Part shown: piece by piece, positions 35,512 to 44,974 of the stretch | Position numbering within the stretch: position 1 is the first letter of the stretch | Layout: every line of letters begins with the position of its first letter | Position numbers and translations under genes: made by a program | Assembly: GCA_019638235.1 (NCBI GenBank) | Contig: JAHBUE010000001.1 | Coordinates: 1,784,492 to 1,848,491, forward strand | Reading direction: 5' to 3' | Length of the DNA stretch: 64,000 nt | Source of the DNA: Cyclobacteriaceae bacterium | GTDB taxonomy: Bacteria > Bacteroidota > Bacteroidia > Cytophagales > Cyclobacteriaceae | Notes under the pieces: model-generated | What the model was told of the DNA's origin: nothing | What the model saw: only the letters and a program-made list of their open reading frames with translations | Database searches by the model: none

Positions 35512-38355
35512 TCAGAGCACCACATTCACAATTTTGCCGGGTACTACTATTACCTTTTTGGGCGGCTTGCCTTCCGTCCATTTGCTTATGATTTCGGAAG
35601 CCAGTACAGTTTTTTCGATGTCTTCTTTAGGCATATCCAGTGCAAACTCCATTTTGGTGCGTACCCTTCCGTTGATGGAGATGGGGTACTCAAACGAGCT
35701 TTCCTTCAGGTACTCTTCGTTGTATTGCGGGAACGATGCTTTTAAAATCGTTTCGGCATGGCCGAGCTTTTGCCATAACTCCTCGGCCGTGTGCGGGGCG
35801 TAAGGGGAGAGGGCGATAACTAACGGTTCAAGCACTGCGCGTTTATTGCACTTCAGCGAAGTCAATTCGTTTACGCAAATCATAAATTCGCTTATCGTTG
35901 TATTGAAAGAGAAGTTATTGATGTCCTGCTCAACTTTCTTTAACGTTTTATGAAGAATTTTCAATTCATCGCGTGTAGGCTCGGCATCGCTTACGATAAT
36001 ATTACCTTGCGCATCGTGAAACAGGTTCCAGAATTTGCGTAAGAATTTAAACACACCATCAATGCCGTTTGTGTTCCAGGGCTTGCTTAGTTCTAACGGG
36101 CCGAGAAACATTTCGTATAAACGCAGGGTGTCGGCTCCGTAGTTGCTCACAATGTCATCGGGGTTAACAACATTGTGCTTGGATTTTGACATTTTTTCAA
36201 CCTCGCTTCCGCAGATATATTTTCCGTTTTCGAGAATAAATTCTGCGTCAGCAAAATCAGGTCGCCATTTTTTAAACGCTTCAATGTTTAATGTGTCATT
36301 ATCCACAAGGTTCACATCTGCATGAAGGGCAGTAACGTCATAATCTTTTTTAAGATTAGAAGATACAAATTTGTTTGTCCCGTTAATACGGTAAACGAAT
36401 TTACTCATTCCCTGAATATGCCCCTGATTAATCAGCTTCTTAAATGGTTCTTCGGCCTGCACATAGCCCAAATCTTTCAATGCTTTACACCAGAAACGCG
36501 AATACAGCAAGTGGCCGGTGGCATGTTCGCTGCCGCCCATATATAAATCAACATCTTTCCAGTATTGTTCGGCTTCTTTGCCAACAAACTCGCTGTTATT
36601 CTTTGAATCCATATACCGAAACCAGTACCAGCTTGAGCCTGCCCAGCCGGGCATGGTGGTCAATTCAAATGGATAAACGGGTTCCGGGTTCCGGGTTCCG
36701 GGCTGGGGGTGAGGCCTATACCCCCAATCTTTCGCTCTTGCCAAAGGTGGTTCACCACTTTCTGTTGGCTTGTACTCATCAATTTCAGGAAGTGTGATTG
36801 GTAAATCTTTCTCTTCAACAAGTTTCGGAATGCCGTCTTTATAATAAACAGGAAAAGGCTCACCCCAATACCGTTGCCTGCCGAAGATGGCATCGCGCAT
36901 ACGGAAGTTTACTTTGCGTTGGCCAATGCCAAGCTGTTCAACTTTTTCTAAGGCTTTTTCAATCGCTGTTTTCCAATCCAGGCCATTCAGGAAATCAGAA
37001 TTAATCATCGAACCTGATTTTGGCTCGAAGTTGTCTTTTGTAATATCCGATGTTGGGCCTTCCAGCACATTGATGATTGGCAGGTTAAAATGTTTCGCGA
37101 AAGCGTAGTCGCGTGTATCGCTGCTGGGCACGGCCATTACGGCTCCGGTTCCGTAACCGGCCAATACGTAATCAGCAATCCATACCGGAATTTTTGCACC
37201 GTTAAACGGATTGATGGCATACGCTCCGGTAAACGCACCACTGATGCGTTTTACTTCGCTCATGCGCTCGCGCTCACTGCGGTTTTTGGCTACTTCAACA
37301 TATTTTTCAACTTCCTCTTTTTGCTCAGCGGTTGTAATTTGTGAAACCAATTCGTGTTCGGGTGCCAGCACCATAAACGTTACGCCAAAAATGGTATCGA
37401 TGCGGGTTGTGAATACATCAATTGTTAATTGTGAATTGTTAATTGTAAATTGTAATTCACACCCAACAGATTTTCCAATCCAGTTCCGTTGCATTTCTTT
37501 TACCGGTTCAGGCCAGTGAATAGTATCTAACCCGTTGAGTAAACGTTCTGCGTAAGCAGAAATGCGCATACTCCATTGCAACATTTTTATTCTTTCAACC
37601 GGGTAGCCTCCGCGCTCGCTTACGCCATCTTTCACTTCATCGTTGGAAAGCACCGTGCCCAATGCTGCGCACCAGTTCACCATAGTTTCGCTTTGGTAGG
37701 CAATGCGGTAATGCTGCAAGAAAATTTCTTTTTCTTTTTCGTTAAAAGCTTTCCACTGTTCAGCAGTAATTACCGGAGTGTCTTCGTTACAGGCAGCTTT
37801 AACGTTTTTGTTTCCTTCTTTTTCCAAAACATCAATTAATGTTTGGATAGGCTCGGTCTTCCCAACTATGGAGTTTTTACTATTATCAACTACGGACAGA
37901 TTATACCACGCATTAAACAACTGCATAAAAATCCACTGCGTCCATTTGTAGTATTGTGGGTCGCAGGTTTGCACTTCACGGCTCCAGTCGTAAGAAAAGC
38001 CTATTTGCCTGAGTTGTCGCTTATACGTTTCAATATTTTTTGCTGTAGTAATGGCAGGGTGCTGACCGGTTTGTATGGCATACTGTTCTGCCGGAAGGCC
38101 AAACGCATCAAACCCCATAGGGTGCAATACATTAAAACCTTTCAGGCGTTTGTAGCGGGCAACAATGTCGGAGGCAATATAACCCAACGGATGCCCCACG
38201 TGCAGCCCTGCCCCCGAAGGATAGGGGAACATATCCAGTACATAATATTTTGGCCGGGAAGGGTCGGTTTCAACTTTATAAACGCCATCTTTTTCCCATT
38301 TCTCCTGCCATTTTTGCTCAATTCGTCTGATTTCTTCTTTGCTGTACTCTGCCAT
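35512..38355 (-). CDS. leuS: leucyl-tRNA synthetase
   Basis: 947 residues. Class I motifs: [17 protein letters not shown] near residue 44 (HIGH) and EKMSKSKHN near 690 (KMSKS). The editing (CP1) domain carries [13 protein letters not shown] near 325 and the [15 protein letters not shown] loop near 410. The C-terminal anticodon-binding region ends with [11 protein letters not shown]. The enzyme charges tRNA-Leu. Two short low-complexity runs are inside the frame: [10 protein letters not shown] (37417-37458) in the editing domain and [12 protein letters not shown] (36679-36710) near the zinc-like insertion. These look like inserted repeat words that kept the frame. Confidence 0.97.
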   Translation of the reverse strand: MAEYSKEEIRRIEQKWQEKWEKDGVYKVETDPSRPKYYVLDMFPYPSGAGLHVGHPLGYIASDIVARYKRLKGFNVLHPMGFDAFGLPAEQYAIQTGQHPAITTAKNIETYKRQLRQIGFSYDWSREVQTCDPQYYKWTQWIFMQLFNAWYNLSVVDNSKNSIVGKTEPIQTLIDVLEKEGNKNVKAACNEDTPVITAEQWKAFNEKEKEIFLQHYRIAYQSETMVNWCAALGTVLSNDEVKDGVSERGGYPVERIKMLQWSMRISAYAERLLNGLDTIHWPEPVKEMQRNWIGKSVGCELQFTINNSQLTIDVFTTRIDTIFGVTFMVLAPEHELVSQITTAEQKEEVEKYVEVAKNRSERERMSEVKRISGAFTGAYAINPFNGAKIPVWIADYVLAGYGTGAVMAVPSSDTRDYAFAKHFNLPIINVLEGPTSDITKDNFEPKSGSMINSDFLNGLDWKTAIEKALEKVEQLGIGQRKVNFRMRDAIFGRQRYWGEPFPVYYKDGIPKLVEEKDLPITLPEIDEYKPTESGEPPLARAKDWGYRPHPQPGTRNPEPVYPFELTTMPGWAGSSWYWFRYMDSKNNSEFVGKEAEQYWKDVDLYMGGSEHATGHLLYSRFWCKALKDLGYVQAEEPFKKLINQGHIQGMSKFVYRINGTNKFVSSNLKKDYDVTALHADVNLVDNDTLNIEAFKKWRPDFADAEFILENGKYICGSEVEKMSKSKHNVVNPDDIVSNYGADTLRLYEMFLGPLELSKPWNTNGIDGVFKFLRKFWNLFHDAQGNIIVSDAEPTRDELKILHKTLKKVEQDINNFSFNTTISEFMICVNELTSLKCNKRAVLEPLVIALSPYAPHTAEELWQKLGHAETILKASFPQYNEEYLKESSFEYPISINGRVRTKMEFALDMPKEDIEKTVLASEIISKWTEGKPPKKVIVVPGKIVNVVL
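36679..36710. repeat. GGGTTCC word repeat inside leuS
   Basis: Three tandem copies of GGTTCCG followed by GGCTGGGGG, read on the minus strand as the codons for PGTRNPEP. The region sits in a loop between the catalytic core segments [10 protein letters not shown] and [11 protein letters not shown]. Confidence 0.75.
37417..37458. repeat. TTAATTGTGAATTG word repeat inside leuS
   Basis: Words AATTGTTAATTGTGAATTG and TTAATTGTAAATTG give the codons [10 protein letters not shown] in the editing domain. The word type is common between genes in Cytophagales. Confidence 0.75.
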
Positions 38356-38515
38356 TTGTCTGCTATGCTTTCAATATAACCCGCAAAAATAGTCTAATCC
38401 TTCAAAACCCCCATCGTCCGGGTTAAACAACTCATCCGGCTTATTCCACAGTTCGGTAACTCATTTTAGAATAGCCCGGTTGCTGCGCTAATCTTTACCA
38501 TACAATTCACCAACG

Positions 38516-40663
38516 ATGATAAAAAACATACTCATTCTCTGCCTCGCCATATTAACCGTGCCGGTAGCCGGACAGGTAACGCTATCTGGAATCGTAACGG
38601 ATGCTAAAGGCGAGCCTGTTCCGGGGGCAAATGTTTTATTGTTGGATACGTATGACGGAACCACATCAGGTAATGACGGTAAATTTTCATTCACCACAAC
38701 CGAACAAGGCATACAAACCCTGCTTGTGAGGTTTATTGGTTTTAAGGAATTTAGGCAGGCAATAGATTTAAGTAAACCCCAGGTTGGGCTGGTGATTATC
38801 CTGAAAGAAGAAATCAACCAGCTTGAGGCTGTTACCATAACAGCCGGGGCATTTGCCGCCAGTGATGAATCGCGCAGAACAATTTTTAAAGCCCTTGATA
38901 TTGCCACGACTGCCGGGGCTACTGCCGATATAGCCGGAGCATTGAACACGTTGCCCGGAACACAGAAAGTGGGAGAGAGCGGAAGACTGTTTGTGCGTGG
39001 AGGCGATGGCAACGAAGCGCGCACCTTTATTGATGGCATGGTGGTGCTGGATGCCTATGGCCCGGCAGCCTCCAACACGCCTTCGCGTGGAAGATTTTTA
39101 CCGTTCATGTTCAAAGGCACAAGTTTTAGTACAGGTGGTTACTCTGCCGAGTACGGACAGGCGCTTTCATCTGCGCTTGTACTTGATTCAAAAGATGAAG
39201 AACAACTTACCCGCACGGATATAGGAGTTCTTTCCGTTGGTGCAGATGTGGCGCACACGCACGCATGGGAAAAGGCATCGTGGGCGGGTAAGATTGGTTA
39301 TACGAACATCAGGCCGTATTTTAATTTAATTAACCAGGAGATTGATTGGGAGAAGGCTCCTGTATCTGTTGAAGGAAGTTCGGCATACCGTCAGCGGGTT
39401 GGCGATACCGGCATGTTTAAGGTGTATGGAAATTTTAATCACACCAACTTTTCCTTGTATCACCACGACATTGATGATGCTGATAGTAAAACCCACATTG
39501 ACCTGACTAATAATTTTCGCTACCTGAATGGTTCGTATAAATCGGCCTTAAACGATACATGGTCAGTGCGTACCGGCATATCGTACACGCTTACGGAAAA
39601 CAAGATGAAGCAAGGCGTATTAAATCTTACTGACAAAGATGAAGGCGTTCATGCCAAAGTAGTTTTTGACGGTTCATTATCCGATAAAGTAGAGCTAAGA
39701 ACGGGAACAGAGGTTATTACACGCCACTACCGCGCAGCCGTAGATACCTCTTCTTTTACGCCTGGATTTGATGAAGTTATCGTTTCAGGATTTGCCGAGG
39801 CGGATATTTACACCAGCAATAAATTTGTAGCAAGGGCAGGCGGCCGGATGGAATACAATAACCTGTTAAACCGTGCATATGTTGACCCGCGCATTTCATT
39901 AGCCTATAAAACAGGAAAGAGCGGACAGGTTTCGTTGGCTTATGGCAAGTTCAGGCAATCACCAAATAACGAATGGTTAAGATGGGATAATGAACTTGAT
40001 GCTGAGAAAGCCGACCACTACATTTTAAATTACCAGTTGATTGAAAACAACCGCACATTCAGGGTAGAAACGTATTATAAAACGTATAATGAGCTGATAA
40101 AATTTGAAAACGGAAACTCTGCAGCACTCACCAACAACGGTTCGGGTTATGCAAGGGGTGTTGAATTGTTCTACCGCGATAACAAAACCATTCGCAATGC
40201 CGATTATTGGGTGTCGTATTCTTTTCTTGATACCGAGCGCGATTACCTGAACACACCGTATGCTGTAACGCCCTCGTTTGCCTCGGCACATAACTTTTCG
40301 GTGGTGTACAAACATTTTTTCTCAAAACTTAAATCGCAGGTTGGTGCAACGTATTCCTATACAAGCGGCCGGCCGTACAACAATCCGAATGAAGGTCGCT
40401 TTAACAACAGTCGCACAAAAAGTTACCAGGATTTAAGTGTTAATATCAGCTATCTACCCAAGCCATACCTGATTGTATATTTCTCTTGCACTAATCTGCT
40501 TGGCCGCGATAATATTTTTGGCTATGAGTTTAGTAATACGCTAAACAGTGAGGGTGTGTATAACAGCCGTGCTATCCGGCAGGCTGCGCCCCGGTTTGTA
40601 TTTCTCGGAATGTTTATAACGCTGTCTAAAAATAAATCAATTAACCAATTACCAAGTCTTTAA
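38516..40663 (+). CDS. TonB-dependent outer-membrane receptor
   Basis: 715 residues. Signal peptide (LILCLAILTVPVAGQ, cut near residue 20), then a carboxypeptidase-like regulatory domain (LSGIVTDAKGEPVPGANVLL near 23), a plug domain (residues about 110-220; FVRGGDGNEARTFIDGMVV) and a long beta-barrel ending with a aromatic-rich strand. It imports a ligand with TonB energy; the ligand is unknown. The gene begins a plus-strand run with a TPR-like protein, a small membrane protein and a LytS/LytR pair, which may regulate it. Confidence 0.93.
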   Translation: MIKNILILCLAILTVPVAGQVTLSGIVTDAKGEPVPGANVLLLDTYDGTTSGNDGKFSFTTTEQGIQTLLVRFIGFKEFRQAIDLSKPQVGLVIILKEEINQLEAVTITAGAFAASDESRRTIFKALDIATTAGATADIAGALNTLPGTQKVGESGRLFVRGGDGNEARTFIDGMVVLDAYGPAASNTPSRGRFLPFMFKGTSFSTGGYSAEYGQALSSALVLDSKDEEQLTRTDIGVLSVGADVAHTHAWEKASWAGKIGYTNIRPYFNLINQEIDWEKAPVSVEGSSAYRQRVGDTGMFKVYGNFNHTNFSLYHHDIDDADSKTHIDLTNNFRYLNGSYKSALNDTWSVRTGISYTLTENKMKQGVLNLTDKDEGVHAKVVFDGSLSDKVELRTGTEVITRHYRAAVDTSSFTPGFDEVIVSGFAEADIYTSNKFVARAGGRMEYNNLLNRAYVDPRISLAYKTGKSGQVSLAYGKFRQSPNNEWLRWDNELDAEKADHYILNYQLIENNRTFRVETYYKTYNELIKFENGNSAALTNNGSGYARGVELFYRDNKTIRNADYWVSYSFLDTERDYLNTPYAVTPSFASAHNFSVVYKHFFSKLKSQVGATYSYTSGRPYNNPNEGRFNNSRTKSYQDLSVNISYLPKPYLIVYFSCTNLLGRDNIFGYEFSNTLNSEGVYNSRAIRQAAPRFVFLGMFITLSKNKSINQLPSL

Positions 40664-40688
40664 TTGTAAACTTTAAACCATAACTAAT

Positions 40689-41339
40689 ATGAAAAAGCTA
40701 AACATTATCCCCCTCATTCTTGCAGCAATCGGACTTATTGCATGGAAAGCTACTGCAAACGATAAGTACACGGAAAATATGCAGAAAAACATTAATGCTG
40801 TTTACAGCGCAAAGTCTGTTGAAGAAATACAAACTATCGTTAATGCGTTTGAGCGCATCGGTGAAGCCGAAAAAACAAAATGGGAGCCGTTCTATTATGC
40901 TTCGTATGGTTATTTGATGATGGCCGTACAGGAAAAAGAGTCGTCAAAAAAAGATGCACCGCTCGACCTTGCCTTGAAAGCGTTGGAAAAAGCAAAAGCT
41001 GTTAACCCTGCCGAGTCGGAGATTGTGGCGTTGGAAGGATTCATTCACATGATCCGGGTTTCGGTTGATCCCGCCTCGCGTGGTCAGCAATACTCAGGGT
41101 TGGCTATGCAGAATTTTGGTAAAGCATTAGGGTTAAACCCCAATAACCCACGCGCCTTATATCTGATGGCGCAAATGCAGTATGGTACAGCGCAGTTTTT
41201 TGGATCACCAACTGATGAAGCCTGTGGTACATTGGCAAAAGCAATTGCAGCTTTTGATAATACTAAACCCGAAAATCCGTTAAGCCCGGCCTGGGGAAAG
41301 AACATGGCGCTGGGAATGAAGGAGAATATGTGTAAGTGA
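40689..41339 (+). CDS. exported TPR-like protein
   Basis: 216 residues with an N-terminal signal segment (IIPLILAAIGLIAWKATA). Two or three TPR-like helical pairs follow (LALKALEKAKAVNPAESEI near 93 and AMQNFGKALGLNPNNPRAL near 135). TPRs mediate protein contact. It is 25 bp downstream of the TonB receptor gene and is probably co-transcribed. No further function can be given. Confidence 0.78.
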   Translation: MKKLNIIPLILAAIGLIAWKATANDKYTENMQKNINAVYSAKSVEEIQTIVNAFERIGEAEKTKWEPFYYASYGYLMMAVQEKESSKKDAPLDLALKALEKAKAVNPAESEIVALEGFIHMIRVSVDPASRGQQYSGLAMQNFGKALGLNPNNPRALYLMAQMQYGTAQFFGSPTDEACGTLAKAIAAFDNTKPENPLSPAWGKNMALGMKENMCK

Positions 41340-41354
41340 GAACCCGGAATCTGA

Positions 41355-41612
41355 ATGATTCGGATAAGTAAATATACAACCATAGCCCTGCTGGTTTCGC
41401 TTGTCGTGTACCCGGCTTTGTATTGCTCCGGCATCAGGGGAAAAATTATTGTTCCGATATTTGAACAAAACAGCAGGCTACATTGGTGGTATTTCTGGCT
41501 TACCAACATGGCTTTTCATTGGATACCATTTGCTGTAATTGTATTTGCTATGAGAAAAATTGATGTGAGTATGGTTTTGCTCCATAAAAGATTCTCATTT
41601 GTTAAAACTTGA
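41355..41612 (+). CDS. small two-helix membrane protein
   Basis: 85 residues with two hydrophobic segments (TTIALLVSLVVYPALY near 8 and MAFHWIPFAVIVFAM near 52). No family recognised. The spacing of 15 bp after the TPR gene and 33 bp before the kinase gene favours a real gene, but codon evidence is slight. Confidence 0.5.
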   Translation: MIRISKYTTIALLVSLVVYPALYCSGIRGKIIVPIFEQNSRLHWWYFWLTNMAFHWIPFAVIVFAMRKIDVSMVLLHKRFSFVKT

Positions 41613-41645
41613 ATACAGAATCAGGATGATTTAATATCTTGTGGA

Positions 41646-42668
41646 ATGATTAACATAGACCGTAAAACATTATTGCGCGAACTTCGTGATCTGCTGCTGC
41701 TGATTTTGTTCGGACTTTTCATTGTCATTGCCCTTGGTTATACAAAATCCACTAAGCAATTTTTGGTAGTTGGATCATTTAACGCATTGATGTGGGTTTT
41801 CTTATGGAAAGGCAACGCGCTGATCAGTCACCTTATCTCTGCCCGTGTCAACTGGCTGAAATCTCCTGGTAAGAGTTTGATTTTACTGTCTGCCGGAAGC
41901 ATAGCCTATACGGTAGGCAGTGTTGTTTTGCTGATGAAACTCTACGGGCTTTTTTGGGATATTGACTTTGGCCGTTCGTCTGTAATGATTTACGGTGTTA
42001 TTGTTGTTACAATAATCATAAGCCTGTTTTTGCATGGCCGTTCGTTTTTGCAGAACTGGAAGCAAAGCGTAATTGATGCAGAGAAATTAAAACGCGAAAG
42101 TGTTACGGCACGTTATGAAAGTTTAAAGAGCCAGGTAAACCCACATTTTTTGTTCAACAGCTTAAACGCACTCACCAACTTGGTGTATGAAGATCAAAAC
42201 TTGGCCGCTAAGTTTATCAAACAGTTATCGGAAGTGTACCGGTACGTGCTGGATACCCGCAACCGCGAGTTGGTAGGAAAGGAAGAAGAACTGAAATTCC
42301 TTGAATCATATATCTTTTTGCAGAAAATCCGCTTTGGCGATAATCTTAACATTGATATTCAGTTAAACGGAGTAAAAACTTTTTTTCCTCCATTGGTTTT
42401 GCAAATGCTGATTGAGAACGCCATCAAGCACAATGTTATTTCAACCGATATGCCACTAACCATCCGCATTTATGCAGAAAAAGAGTATGTGATAATTGAA
42501 AACAACTTACAGAAAAAGAAGGTGCTGACAGAAGAATCGGTTGGAATAGGGTTGAGTAATATTAAGTCGCGGTATGAATTTTTAACCGGAAAAGAAACGA
42601 AAGTGGAAGAGATGGATGAAGTATTTCGCGTAAAGCTACCCGTAATTGAGCATATTGATTCGCTATGA
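41646..42668 (+). CDS. LytS-type sensor histidine kinase
   Basis: 340 residues. Four membrane segments lie in residues 15-135, then a His_kinase domain with the H-box QVNPHFLFNSLNALTNLV near 162 and an ATP-binding N-box LVLQMLIENAIKHN near 250. G-box residues are VGIGLSNIKSRYEFL near 305. This is the LytS/YehU class with few or no extracellular loops. It phosphorylates the response regulator whose ATG overlaps its stop by 4 bp. Confidence 0.92.
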   Translation: MINIDRKTLLRELRDLLLLILFGLFIVIALGYTKSTKQFLVVGSFNALMWVFLWKGNALISHLISARVNWLKSPGKSLILLSAGSIAYTVGSVVLLMKLYGLFWDIDFGRSSVMIYGVIVVTIIISLFLHGRSFLQNWKQSVIDAEKLKRESVTARYESLKSQVNPHFLFNSLNALTNLVYEDQNLAAKFIKQLSEVYRYVLDTRNRELVGKEEELKFLESYIFLQKIRFGDNLNIDIQLNGVKTFFPPLVLQMLIENAIKHNVISTDMPLTIRIYAEKEYVIIENNLQKKKVLTEESVGIGLSNIKSRYEFLTGKETKVEEMDEVFRVKLPVIEHIDSL

Positions 42669-43426
42669 ATGTTTTGATTATTGAAGATGAGGCCCAGGCG
42701 GCAAGACTTTTAGAGAGCCTGATAACAGAACTGGTTCCCCATGCCCATGTTATGGGGCGTACGGATTCGGTAAAAAATTCTGTGAAATGGCTTGAATCAA
42801 ACCCTGCTCCCGATCTTATTTTTATGGATATACAGTTAGGCGATGGCCTGAGTTTTGAAATTTTTGAGAAAACAGAAGTTAAATCGCCAGTAGTATTTAC
42901 CACCGCATACGATGAATACGCACTCAAGGCATTTAAAGTGAACAGTATTGACTACATACTGAAGCCTATTGATAAGGAAGAACTTCAGGCAGCGTTAAAG
43001 AAATACAGCAATCTTTCAGGAAGCCTGACTACTTCATCGGCTTTAACCGGCAGCATTAATAAAGTAGTCGAACTACTGTCGAGAAAATACAAAGAACGGT
43101 TTGTAGTTAAAGTGGGCGAGCATTTGCGCACCATTGAGGTGAAGGACATTTATTATTTTTATAGTGCCGACAAGGCTACATTCTGCCAAACGCGAGATAA
43201 CCGCAGGCAGGTTCTTGATTTACCCCTCGACCAGTTGGAAGATGTAGTTGACCCGTTGTTGTTTTTCAGGATTAACCGCAAATACTTAGTGAGTGCTTCT
43301 TCTTTGCAGGATATTATCAACTATACCAACAGTCGGTTGAAACTTGTGTTGGCCGGATCGGAAGATAATGATATAATAGTATCCCGTGAGCGGGTGCAGG
43401 CATTCAGGCAGTGGCTTGACCGGTAA
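42665..43426 (+). CDS. LytTR-family response regulator
   Basis: 253 residues. The receiver domain (residues 1-120) has IIEDEAQAARLL with the acidic pair, the phospho-acceptor in DLIFMDIQLGDGL near 54, and KPIDKEEL near 103. The LytTR DNA-binding domain (residues 150-253) shows RFVVKVGEHLRTIEVKDIYY and LDQLEDVVDPLLFFRINRKYLV. Together with the LytS-type kinase it forms a two-component system that may control the upstream TonB receptor operon. Confidence 0.94.
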   Translation: MNVLIIEDEAQAARLLESLITELVPHAHVMGRTDSVKNSVKWLESNPAPDLIFMDIQLGDGLSFEIFEKTEVKSPVVFTTAYDEYALKAFKVNSIDYILKPIDKEELQAALKKYSNLSGSLTTSSALTGSINKVVELLSRKYKERFVVKVGEHLRTIEVKDIYYFYSADKATFCQTRDNRRQVLDLPLDQLEDVVDPLLFFRINRKYLVSASSLQDIINYTNSRLKLVLAGSEDNDIIVSRERVQAFRQWLDR

Positions 43427-43834
43427 TTAACCCGGCTTTTGACTCAACACTTCCTTCAAATCGTCAATATCGCTTTGTTTGAACGGTTTGGTAATATAAT
43501 GGACTACATTGCTGTATTTGAGGGCCTCATCCTTGTCTTTCTTGTTATTTGAGCTGGTCAGCACAACTATTTTGCAATGCTCCCGAACGGCAGGGGCAAA
43601 CGAGTCAAAGTTTTGCAGAAACCCAAACCCATCAATATTTGGCATATTCAGGTCGAGGAAGATAATATCCGGTACTCTGGCATCGGGTTGCTGAAGGGCT
43701 TCAATAGCCTCCTGTGCTGATTTATAGGCAGTTATGTTATTGGTAAAGGCGTACACTTCCAGAAACCTTCTTTGGATGAAAAGATCAATTTCGCTGTCGT
43801 CTATCAGTATGGTATTGTCCACTTTTCCTTCCAT
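43427..43834 (-). CDS. single-domain response regulator (CheY-like)
   Basis: 135 residues from the ATG at 43834 (MEGKVDNTILIDDSEIDLF). It is a receiver domain alone: acidic pair DDSEID near 11, phospho-acceptor in IIFLDLNMPNIDGFGFL near 62, and TKPFKQSDI near 115 with the conserved Lys. It ends directly against the LytTR gene on the other strand. No output domain, so it acts by protein contact. A partner kinase is not in the window. Confidence 0.9.
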   Translation of the reverse strand: MEGKVDNTILIDDSEIDLFIQRRFLEVYAFTNNITAYKSAQEAIEALQQPDARVPDIIFLDLNMPNIDGFGFLQNFDSFAPAVREHCKIVVLTSSNNKKDKDEALKYSNVVHYITKPFKQSDIDDLKEVLSQKPG

Positions 43835-43981
43835 AATAGTTGGGAGAATTATAACCTGCCAAAGTAAACATACCACAAATAGGCTGTAATGCCGAAAGAA
43901 ATGTATCAAAAAATGTTTTTTTTACGGTTTTATAGCACCAAAAAATGTGTTAAAATTGGCCTTCTAAACCCAACCGAAATT

Positions 43982-44869
43982 ATGAATTCTAAAAATGCCC
44001 TTTATTTTTTGTTCGCCATCTGCCTGGTGTTTGGTCTGAACTCGTGTGGATCATCCGGAGAGAAAAATGCCAATGCGGATGAGTTTAAGGAAGCAGAGGA
44101 GAGCCTGCGTTCAACTATTGAGGATGTTGTGTACAACATTCCTTCGCCTACAGAAATTCCATATCTGATTGAGCAAACCGGTGCCGAATTTAATCAGGGC
44201 CTTGTAAATCCACGCTCAAAAGCAGATTCTTATATTAACCGTTCCGATAAAGCCGCCCTTAACCTGGGCGTGTACACTGCTGATGTTGGCTACCTTACCT
44301 CCTACGAAAAAACCCAGGAGGCTATTGATTACTTAGGCGCCTGTAAAAGCCTGGCCGACCATTTGGGGGTTATTGGCGCGTTTGATATTGATATATTGAA
44401 GCGTTTTGAAGCTCACATTTCCAATAGGGACTCTTTAGCCAACCTGTTGGATGAGTCCATCAGGCAGGCTGAGAGATTTTTAAAGGACGATGCCCGAAAC
44501 AAGCAATCAGCTTTGATTGTAACCGGCAGTTTTATTGAAGGACTGCATATTTCAACCGGGCTGGTAAACACCTACCCGAAAGATTTACTGCCTACGGATG
44601 CCCGTAACGTAATCCTTACCCCGGTTATCCAGGTTATTCTTAACCAGAAGAAATCCGTGTCTGAATTGCTGAAAATGTTGTCGGCCATTGAGCAAACCGA
44701 TCCGGTAAGCGGCATAGTATCCAACCTGAAAGAACTTGAGGCAGCGTATGATTCGTTGAATATTGAAGACCAGATCAAGAATAACCGCGCTGATCTTGTG
44801 TTGAGCGATAAAAACCTTGAAAAAATATCAGAGGTTGTTTCCAGGATGCGCTCATCAATCGTTGAATAG
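43982..44869 (+). CDS. unknown conserved lipoprotein
   Basis: 295 residues from the ATG at 43982 (MNSKNALYFLFAICL); an upstream start at 43889 would add 31 residues without a signal peptide. The lipobox is VFGLNSCGSSG with Cys near 20. The mature part is mostly helical (IPYLIEQTGAEFNQGL near 63; LADHLGVIGAFDIDIL near 125). No family recognised. A strong terminator follows, so it forms its own unit. Confidence 0.82.
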   Translation: MNSKNALYFLFAICLVFGLNSCGSSGEKNANADEFKEAEESLRSTIEDVVYNIPSPTEIPYLIEQTGAEFNQGLVNPRSKADSYINRSDKAALNLGVYTADVGYLTSYEKTQEAIDYLGACKSLADHLGVIGAFDIDILKRFEAHISNRDSLANLLDESIRQAERFLKDDARNKQSALIVTGSFIEGLHISTGLVNTYPKDLLPTDARNVILTPVIQVILNQKKSVSELLKMLSAIEQTDPVSGIVSNLKELEAAYDSLNIEDQIKNNRADLVLSDKNLEKISEVVSRMRSSIVE

Positions 44870-44890
44870 ATCAACCCTACATTGCTATAA

Positions 44891-44920
44891 AAATAAGGGC
44901 CGTGTTTGCGGCCTTTATTT
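44891..44920 (+). terminator. terminator after the lipoprotein gene
   Basis: AAATAAGGGCCG (44891-44902) pairs with CGGCCTTTATTT (44909-44920) with one G-T pair, followed by a T tract. Confidence 0.75.
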
Positions 44921-44974
44921 TTTTATCATAACCGCAGTTCTTTACTATCTTTAATAAAAAAATCCCGACCCAAT

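Noticed and set aside
35512-38355. leuS as a pseudogene because of its low-complexity runs
   Set aside because: Both runs keep the frame, the HIGH, KMSKS and editing motifs are intact, and the length is normal for Bacteroidota.
43427-43909. Longer start (43909) for the CheY-like regulator giving a hydrophobic N-terminus
   Set aside because: The receiver domain begins right after the ATG at 43834; the upstream residues overlap the divergent lipoprotein leader and are unlike a signal peptide with a mature domain.
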